From NCBI GenBank assembly GCA_032690845.1, contig CM064421.1, positions 35,702,963 through 35,766,962 of the forward strand: 64,000 nucleotides of DNA, written 5' to 3'. The notes below the pieces were generated by a model. The model ran no database searches. It was not told the origin of the DNA and saw only the letters and a list, made by a program, of their open reading frames with translations. Every line of letters begins with the position of its first letter. Within the stretch, counting starts at the first letter, position 1. A program made the translations under genes and the position numbers. The stretch is from Eleusine coracana subsp. coracana. Its lineage: Eukaryota; Streptophyta; Magnoliopsida; Poales; Poaceae. This document shows positions 57,041 through 64,000 of this stretch, piece by piece.

Positions 57041-58433
57041 ATGAATAGCGAGATAAATGAGCAGTATTCATTGGGTGTCAATGACAAAGATTTAAATTCT
57101 GTTTGCAAATTAAATGATGAACAACGAGCTGCTTACAAGGAAATAATTGAGCATGTAAGGAAGAGAAGAGCCCGAGTGTTTTTTGTTGATGGGTCTGGCG
57201 GCACGGGTAAAACCTTTTTGTACAAGACAATCATTACAACTGTTCATGGAGAAGGAGGTATCGCAGTTGCAACCGCTACTTCTGGTATAGCAGCATCCAT
57301 AATGCCTGGTGGTCGCACTGCTCATTCTGTTTTTAAAATACCCAGCAAGATCACCAACTATAGCACGTTAAACATATGCAAACAAGATGAAACAGTTGGT
57401 TTACTTCGTGATGCCTCTCTTCTTATCTGGGATGAGATAGCAATGACAAAGAGGCAGACCGTAGAAACTCCGGATAGATCTCTACGTGATATTATGGATT
57501 GTGAACTACCCTTTGGTGGGAAGGTATTGGTATTTGTTGGGGACTTCAAACAGTTTTTACCGGTTGTACCTCGAGGCACAAGGGGACAAATAACTGATAC
57601 CACCTTGCTAAGGTCATACATATGGAATAACATATGCAAGATCAGTCTGACCCGAAATATGAGAGCACAATCTGATCCTTCATTTGCAGAGTATCTTCTG
57701 AGGATTGGAAACGGCACTTGAAACTATAGCCGATGACTATGTCCGGCTCCATGAAGACATTATCATCGAGTACAAGGATGAGAACTCGATGGACCGTCTC
57801 ATAGAGCGCGTGTTCTCAGACCTTTCAACTAATTGCACCTCAACAGAGTATATGAGCAATAGAGGCATTATGTGCACAAGAAATGACTACGTGGATGATA
57901 TAAATGCAAGGATGATTGCCAAGTTTCAGGGCCAAGAGAAAGTCTTTTATAGCTTTGACTCTGTGGAAGATGATTCACAAAACAATTACCCCCAAGATTT
58001 TCTTAACTCAATCACACCGAACGGGCTGCCGCCACATGAACTCAAGATTAAGGTCAATTGTCTTCTTATTCTCCTACGAAATTTAGATCCATATAGTGAA
58101 TTGTGCAATGGCACATGTCTTATTGTGAGAAAATTTGATGACCATGCAATCCAGTCTGAGATAGTTAATGGAACATAAGCTGGAGATATAGTATTTATCC
58201 CACGAATCCCAATGTCACCGTTAGAAGACCTAACGCTTCCTTTTAAGTTCAAAAGAAAATAATTTTCAGTGCGACTGAGCTTTGCAATGACTATTAACAA
58301 GGCGCAGGGACAAACAGTTCCACACGTTGGTATTTATCTTCCAGAGCCAGTGCTCTCACGGTCAACTTTATGTGGCTCTATCGAGGGATGTATCTCGTCA
58401 AACTACTTGAGTTCTTGCCAAGCCAAATAAAAT
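57041..58433 (+). pseudogene. Helitron Pif1-type helicase domain, broken
   Basis: 57100-57715 is open: LNDEQRAAYKEI, the Walker A GSGGTGKT (57191-57214), ATSGIAASIMPGGRTAHS, the Walker B-type LLIWDEIAM, and FVGDFKQFLPVV. A frameshift near 57717 moves the frame; 57705-58175 continues with DYVRLHEDI and MSNRGIMCTRNDYVDDIN. Stops at 58176-58178 (TAA) and 58260-58262 (TAA) interrupt, then LSFAMTINKAQGQT is readable. Another frame change leads to the terminal LYVALSRDVS with TGA at 58408-58410 in place of an Arg codon. Helicase unwinding activity is known for the family; this copy is dead. Confidence 0.9.
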
Positions 58434-58946
58434 AATTGATCTGTTTTATCGGAGCACGAAAAATATAGTTTATACTGTTGTGTTGGGTGTTTGATGAGGC
58501 TTCACATCAGCCCAGAAAATATTTCAAGCGTCAAAGTCCAGTCTTATATACGATACACCTGTTTATTGGGTCATTGTTGATGTTTTTTTATTGTAGCATC
58601 ATGCAACATCTGTTAATGACAAGTCCCAATTTTTTTTATAAGTTGTTGCTCCTACTGTTTTTTAGTACAACTTAAAAGTTGTTGTTCCATGTTATCAGAA
58701 CCCACCTGGATCACCAACTGGTTGTCATTTTATTGATACATGAAGAGCAGAAGTAGCATTTTTACTTCTATTTCTCATGTCAATATAAATTATGAGGTTT
58801 TAAACTTTGAGCTTGTCTGCTTTGGCTGGTTGCTCGATCCTCTTCTGAAAAATATTATATTTTTGTATTATTTATTTGTTTTTAGATGATATGTTTTTAA
58901 TACAAGTTTCCTTTAAGCTATGGTTGTATAGTAGAATAATGGCAAT

Positions 58947-58973
58947 GTGCGTGTCGCACGTGTAAAAAACTAG
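58947..58973 (+). other. Helitron 3' terminal hairpin and CTAG end
   Basis: Stem GTGCG (58947-58951), loop TGT, stem CGCAC (58955-58959), ten bases, then CTAG (58970-58973). In Helitrons this hairpin acts as the transposition terminator. Confidence 0.9.
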
Positions 58974-59833
58974 TAAATAAATAAACATAGAGAAGATTTG
59001 TTAAAAAAAAAGATAAACACAGATGAGAAGAACGAACAGGAGCAAACTTTTTATTTCATTTTTTATTTTTTGCGAGGATCGATAGAGTAATCACAAAATC
59101 TTTTTACTCTTGTAGGGAAGGATCAAATACATTTTCCTTTCCAAAAACAATAGCCAGTGCCATTAAACAGTTGCAACTAGCAGCAGCGTATCGAATCCTC
59201 ATCCGCCCGCCGTCGTATCATCTCCCACCCTGGAATGAGAGCTTTGGGCCACTTATTTAGGGCCATTATTCGCATCGGGTCCCGGCACCTCTCGCCCAGC
59301 TGGACCGCACTTCACTGCGCCGCCCCCGCCCGGCTCCACCGAACGTTGACCGCCGAGAAAGCGACGACCCGTCGGAATCCAATGCTCCAAAGAAAGGTCG
59401 AAAAGAAAAGCAAAATCGAATCAGCGTAACCGCCTCTGCGTTGTGGGCCCGGCCTTAGCCAGGAGGAAAAGAAGCGACGAGAAATCCAACCGCACCAATG
59501 TCCCCACCCTCTGCAGCGTGCTTGTGCCGCACGCGCATGTCTCGTCGCGTCATGCCCGCTCTCTGACACACCGGTCCCGTAGGCAGATTGCTATCAAGGT
59601 GACCCACTTGCCAGGGAATTTTTTTATTGTTTTTAGAGACTCCAGGGAAAAAATTGAAAAGGAGGAAAACGAAAATCTTTACAGAAAAAGAATAAAAGAA
59701 AGCAAAAACGGGCGGACTTAAATACGAAAGTGGCGCAGCACACCACCAGTCGCGCAATCTGAAAAACAGAAGTCGCGAACACCGGAGCCGGGGGAGAGAG
59801 AGAGGAAGAGGTGAAGCCACCGCCGCCGTCGTC
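58974..59833 (+). promoter_or_regulatory. SCE1 upstream region and 5' UTR
   Basis: Host sequence between the Helitron end and the SCE1 start codon. It includes TGGGCC (about 59246-59251) and a TATA-like TTAAATA (59718-59724) about 110 bases before the ATG, followed by a GA-rich leader (59790-59810). The Helitron ends 860 bases from the ATG, so promoter elements further upstream would have been displaced by it. Confidence 0.4.
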
Positions 59834-62177
59834 ATGTCTGGGGGGATCGCGCGCGGCCGCCTCGCCGAGGAGCGCAAGGCGTGGCGGAAGAACCACCCGC
59901 ACGTCAGTGTCGTTGGATTCTCCGTCTTCCCCCTCGTTTCTATTTCTCGCGGTATGCGTCGCGTTACTGATCTGTTCTATTTTCAATTTCTGATTGCGCA
60001 GGGTTTCGTCGCGAAGCCGGAAACGCTGCCCGACGGGACGGTGAACTTGATGATATGGCACTGCACAATTCCTGGCAAGCAAGGGGTAAGCTACTGCACA
60101 TAACAAGTGGATATCGGTAGGCGCTGGAACCCTAGGTCACCGTTAGTCCTCATGTATCCAGATGTAGATCGTGGTGGATTGATGCCTCCCTCATTAGCCA
60201 TCCACTAATTTATCGGATCGAGTGTGATAGATTTCTAGTAACATTGCCCTATATGGGAGTATATTTCAGATTTGTGCTTTAGGTTTGTTTTGGACTGATA
60301 TCTGCGTAGTCACTACTGTGGCGTCTCTAGTTCCGTTCTGTGCGCCATGCATTTCAGTTTCATAGTGATCGTTATCTTTGTAATTGTGACATGGTAGTTT
60401 ACATTTGGAATAATTACTTCAGTTTGATCGGGTACATAACTTACCTTTTCCTTTATCTACAGATTTTTTGTTATATTTGTTTGTTGCCATGAAAATGTGA
60501 TTATTTGTGTCACTATTGCTTGTCCATTTATGGTTTCACCGTGGGTCTCACCATTAGGTAAAATGTGTTTTTTCCTGAGTTAAGTTACTAGACCACTTTT
60601 CTTAGTCCCATTTTGTTATCTATGCTGCACGCATCGATGGGTTGTGAAATCTTACAATGCTTAAGAATCGAGATGATTTGTGGGAGCTAAATTCAGACTA
60701 AATTATATAATTTACAGATTACTTCCATTTAATGTAGGGGTCCCTTTTGGAATGCTGTGCTACAATCTGTAGCTGGAACAAACTTTGTGTCTTGTAACAG
60801 GTTTATAGTAGAGAGCATACGAAATATGGTCCAATCTTAACATTGGAATTGTCTTTGATTTCCATCTAAACATGCAGAGTAAAATTATGCTGAAGTGTGA
60901 ACTCTAATAACTTGTTTCATGATGGTTTGGACTTAGCTCCTTGGGTCTTGAGGAAATTCTTCTGTATATATTTATGGTGGTATTTAGAGTAACTTGTTGG
61001 ATTTGTGTTACTTAGATTCAAGAAGCCCTTTCTTGCTTGATGAAAAGAGAGATGGAGGGGTTACTTTTTATACTGAACTTATAGCACAGATCAGCCATGG
61101 TTGTAGTTATTGAAGTAATACCCTATCAGATTCGAGTAAACATCGTATAGTACGTTGCATCAAAGTAAAGCTGGGTACAATTGTTGAAAGATGTTCTTGG
61201 GTTGGTGTAGTATTGTATACCGCACATTGCATCAGATAGGCTTCGTTTCAGTTATTGAGTTGGATTGTTTTCTTTTAATTCTTTAGGTCAGGATGTTTTA
61301 TTTAATTGTCATGTACAGTAACAGCTGTATTAGCTTTATTGGTTGTAATTGTTGTTGCATTGCGCTGTTTTCTTTTTTGTTGATAATATATTTACACAAA
61401 CTGTGCAACAAAGAAGAAATGTATTTTACTTATTCCTGTCGTTACTTCTTTATTTTGGCAGACTGATTGGGAAGGTGGATATTTCCCTCTTACCCTTCAC
61501 TTTAGTGAGGATTACCCTAGCAAACCTCCAAAGTGCAAGTTCCCACAGGGTTTCTTCCACCCAAATGTCTATCCTTCAGGAACAGTCTGCCTGTCAATTC
61601 TTAACGAAGACAGTGTAAGCTTTGCCAACAATATTATAAGTTTGTGCAGTGCCTGACTTTGGCAGGGTCTTATGTTGTTCCAATTTGTATCCTGTCAGGG
61701 GTGGAGACCAGCTATTACTGTCAAGCAGATCCTAGTTGGAATTCAGGACTTACTTGATCAGCCAAATCCTGCCGACCCTGCTCAGACGGATGGCTACCAC
61801 CTATTTATCCAGGTTTGTCAGATGTTGTCAATCATCACTAGCTTTTGTTGCAATAACAAAGTCTGTCCCTAACAAGTTAAATCCAGGCTATAGATGAAAC
61901 CCACAATAACTAATAAAGGAAATCAAAAGTTGATTTAAGAAGTGTTTAGCTAGAAACAGAAGTAAAAGATAATCATTGGTGACAACTATTTTGTATGAAA
62001 CCGTAAGCTAGAAACAAAAGTAAGAGGAAATTTGTTAGCAACATCTATTTTTTGTGAAACCTTGTCTAAGTTCAGATATTTAGTTTCGTTTTTCTGACAA
62101 TTTTGGGTTTGCAGGATCCAACAGAATATAAGAGGCGTGTCAGACTGCAAGCTAAGCAGTATCCAGCGCTGGTCTGA
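59834..62177 (+). CDS. SCE1: SUMO-conjugating enzyme E2 (UBC9/SCE1)
   Basis: Five exons: 59834-59902, 60002-60085, 61462-61614, 61699-61812, 62115-62177; 160 residues, the family's usual length. The UBC fold is complete: N-terminal helix GIARGRLAEERKAWRKNHP, WHCTIPGK, TDWEGGYFPL, FPQGFFHPNVYPSGTVC with catalytic Cys94, and KQYPALV at the end. The basic N-terminus and the DWEGG/PQGFFHPNVYPSGTVC signature distinguish SUMO E2 from ubiquitin E2 enzymes. It accepts SUMO from the SAE1/SAE2 E1 as a thioester and transfers it to lysines of target proteins, mostly in the nucleus. Intron 2 is 1.4 kb. Grasses have several SCE1 paralogues; which one this is needs comparison. Confidence 0.97.
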
Positions 62178-63259
62178 GAACACTGGCCAGTTAGGGATCC
62201 ATGCTGCACATCCACGTAGTTCTTGCTAGTATTTTGAATGCGACCAAAATGTAACCTGGGAAATGGGTGCTTCGATAAGTGATCTATCGTCATTGTAGAC
62301 CAACTATCTGTAAAATGGTTTTCTGAACCGTTTTGAGTGTGTTGTGGGATAATGCTGAAACTCTGGTTTGTCTGGCGTAACTCAAGAATCAGTGTCTGAC
62401 AAGTCTAATGTGAATAAACGTATCAATGCTGGCATGTTGGTGTGTTTCAGTTCTTGTTTGGCTGAAGTTATGTTTGACTCCGCAGGTGTGGAGGGATGTT
62501 AGTTTGCCTTGTTGCTGGCTTGCTGCTATGGTTTTTAACAGAACTATGATGCTTCTTTTATTTCATTTCTCATCCTGCCATAATATTTTAGTCCTAGCAT
62601 GATGTGGCTTTGGAGGATCTAATGACTTTGCAAAAAAAACTCTATAAAACCCCATAGGGCATCCCTTTGAATCAAATGATTGGAAACCCTCAATTCCTAT
62701 GAAATTCCTATGGAATGGCTTCCTCTAGAGAGACTTTGGAGGATTTCTAGTAAGAGGTCCAACCTTTTGAAAAAGTTCTTTAAATCGCTCTCTCTAATAA
62801 CTGTTCTTTAGGATTTCATGTGCATTCCAAAGGAGTCTAGTCCTAAAAAGGAAACAAAAATGATACAATCCTAGAATTGAAAGTTTCTCTGAATGAAATC
62901 GTCACTGTCGATCTATTCTCAACTCAATAGCTACATCCAAATTTTACATAATCAGAAAAATTGATGGTTAGGAACCGATAAAAAAACCAAGGTCAAATTT
63001 GCTGATGGACACTTTTCAATTGTGACCTTTGCTGTAAGACACTGAGATAGAAATTATTATCGTTTTATTTTTCGTAATTTCAAAAAAAAAAATCTTCAGT
63101 TAACCGGTCAGTCAGTGCAACCGGTTTGGACGGTTTTCTGGTTAACCAGCCTGTTTTCACCGGTAAGCACTGCTGCATCCCAAATAGGCCAAAACCGGCC
63201 GCGCCGCGAGCACACATGGTACGGGCCTTGTCACACAGGCGAAGAATTAGGGTTTAGCC
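62178..63259 (+). promoter_or_regulatory. SCE1 3' UTR, spacer, and telo-box promoter of the RRM gene
   Basis: The first few hundred bases are the SCE1 3' UTR. 62620-62900 has CCTATGRAATTCC repeats in both directions and may be a degraded MITE. 63095-63165 holds GGTTAACCGG-type motifs similar to the CCGGTTAACC elements, but termini were not found. A telo-box TAGGGTTTA (63248-63256) ends four bases before the ATG at 63260. Confidence 0.5.
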
Positions 63260-63622
63260 ATGGCGGCTGAGGACCACGCTCCTCGTACCAAGCCCCACGC
63301 CGACAAATCGAAGAAGCGGAAGAAGCCTAAGAAGGACAAGTGGGGCCAGCCTATCTCCGCCGCCGCCGACGCTGAAGTGCCGTTGGTGGAGTCGGAGCAA
63401 GAGCCACCAGCGGAGGAACCTGCGGCGGAGGCGGAAGAGGCACCGGCACCGGTGGCAGAGGGCTATGAGCCCAGCAAGGTGGTGGCGAGCGGCTTGCCGT
63501 ACTCGACCACAGAGGCGGAGATCCGGAAGCTGTTCGAGTTTTACGGCCCCATCCGGTCTGTGCAGCTTTCTCGCTTCCCCGATTCCGGCCAATTCCGCGG
63601 CCTCGCCTTCGTCTGCTTCGAG
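63260..63622 (+). CDS. RRM RNA-binding protein, nucleolin/PHIP1-like (partial, exon 1)
   Basis: The first exon (121 codons) runs from the ATG to a GT donor at 63623; the rest lies beyond or further right in the window and was not found. The N-terminus is lysine-rich (KSKKRKKPKKDKWGQP, about 16-31), then acidic and Ala/Glu/Pro-rich, then an RRM starting near residue 73: KVVASGLPYSTTEAEIRKLF (RNP2 region) and GQFRGLAFVCFE (RNP1). Lys-rich plus acidic segments followed by RRMs suggest a nucleolar protein, and the telo-box just upstream agrees. Resemblance to plant PHIP1 or nucleolin-like proteins is from memory; either is possible. Confidence 0.8.
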
Positions 63623-64000
63623 GTCCGTACCTTCCAGACTTCTGATTTCTTATTAAGCAATGTGCTGTGTTGATTTTGCTCATGAATCATGATGATGAGG
63701 TCATACGATTGAAAATTTGTGGGCAGCTGTTTCTACAACTGTGAGAATGTTTAGCCTTGTTCATACAAAGTACTCCGCTGTAGAGCATGACGTTGTTCTT
63801 TTTTGGGAGCTTAGGACTGAATTGCACAACGTTTCATCTATGAATGGTTGATTGTGAGTAGTGACCTGGTCTGGGCACGACAAACTACAGTAGTGTCCTT
63901 CCACATGATAAACCACTGTTTACCAATATCTTAACTGGAGGCTGTTGAACACTTGAATAGTCAGAACTTACATTTTGGAGTCTTGTCATCCTATTTTTCT
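63623..64000 (+). other. Start of intron 1 of the RRM gene
   Basis: Follows a GTCCGT donor. AT-rich, no second exon recognised before the window ends. Confidence 0.55.

Larger units (their letters stand above)
49398..58973 (+). mobile_element. Full-length Helitron (9.6 kb) with decayed Rep/helicase
   Basis: The 5' end is TCTATACTATAAAGAC (49398 on), preceded by host A. The 3' end has a short GC hairpin (GTGCG-TGT-CGCAC, 58947-58959), then GTGTAAAAAACTAG ending at 58973, followed by host T. These are the classic 5'-TC, 3'-hairpin-CTRR and A/T insertion features of plant Helitrons, with no target duplication. Between them, in the same orientation, lie an N-terminal region with repeated basic modules, a Rep (HUH) domain and a Pif1-type helicase, all frame-broken. 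A GC-rich island (52320-52690) may be captured host DNA. Transposition would be by a rolling-circle or peel-and-paste route if a functional protein were supplied elsewhere. Confidence 0.93.

Noticed and set aside
63095..63165. Third CCGGTTAACC-type element
   Set aside because: Motifs are present but neither matching ends nor an 8-bp duplication could be found.
1..64000. CRISPR arrays, bacterial operons, tRNA and rRNA genes
   Set aside because: No regularly spaced repeats, no ribosomal RNA-like sequence and no tRNA cloverleaf with intact A and B boxes was noticed; all recognisable genes are plant nuclear genes with introns.

Overview
This window is nuclear DNA of a grass, probably a panicoid. 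The genes have canonical GT-AG introns and GC-rich first exons. Two encode plastid-targeted proteins. The space between and inside genes is filled with grass-type MITEs, a Ty3/Gypsy fragment, LINE fragments and a Helitron.

Seven genes are supported; six are complete and every exon set below closes in frame. In order they are: a bHLH factor of subgroup Ia, bHLH67/70-like (+, 4006-6400); a DEAD-box RNA helicase of the RH10/DDX47/Rrp3 type (+, 9128-13648); plastid ribosomal protein L11 (-, 14525-16061); PsbP-like protein 1 (-, 16861-18863); a 2-oxoglutarate oxygenase of the DMR6/salicylate hydroxylase type (-, 19520-23012); a SOC1/OsMADS50-type MADS-box gene (-, 28987-43346); the SUMO E2 enzyme SCE1/UBC9 (+, 59834-62177); and, cut by the window edge, the first exon of an RRM protein (+, from 63260). 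Counting the partial gene this makes eight loci. From memory, the L11 / DMR6-like oxygenase / OsMADS50 / SCE1 order resembles the distal part of rice chromosome 3.

The MADS gene dominates the middle. Its exons 2-7 lie at 28987-30541, while exon 1 (the MADS domain) lies at 43165-43346. The 12.6-kb first intron between them holds a decayed Tat-lineage Gypsy fragment with two RNase H domains, flanked by direct repeats that are not ordinary LTRs, plus at least five DNA-transposon derivatives, one nested inside another.

Between the MADS gene and SCE1 (divergent, 16.5 kb apart) are four MITEs and a 9.6-kb Helitron (49398-58973). The Helitron has both termini intact (5' TC, 3' hairpin plus CTAG, inserted between A and T) but a decayed Rep/helicase gene. 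It also carries a duplicated exon pair with a basic Tyr/Arg motif and a 0.4-kb GC-rich low-complexity island. Three MITE families occur more than once in the window, most with recognisable target-site duplications.

The genes do not form one pathway. Two (the RNA helicase and the RRM protein) carry telo-box promoters typical of ribosome-biogenesis genes, two serve the chloroplast, and the others act in flowering time (SOC1-like), salicylate-linked immunity (DMR6-like), transcription (bHLH) and SUMO conjugation.
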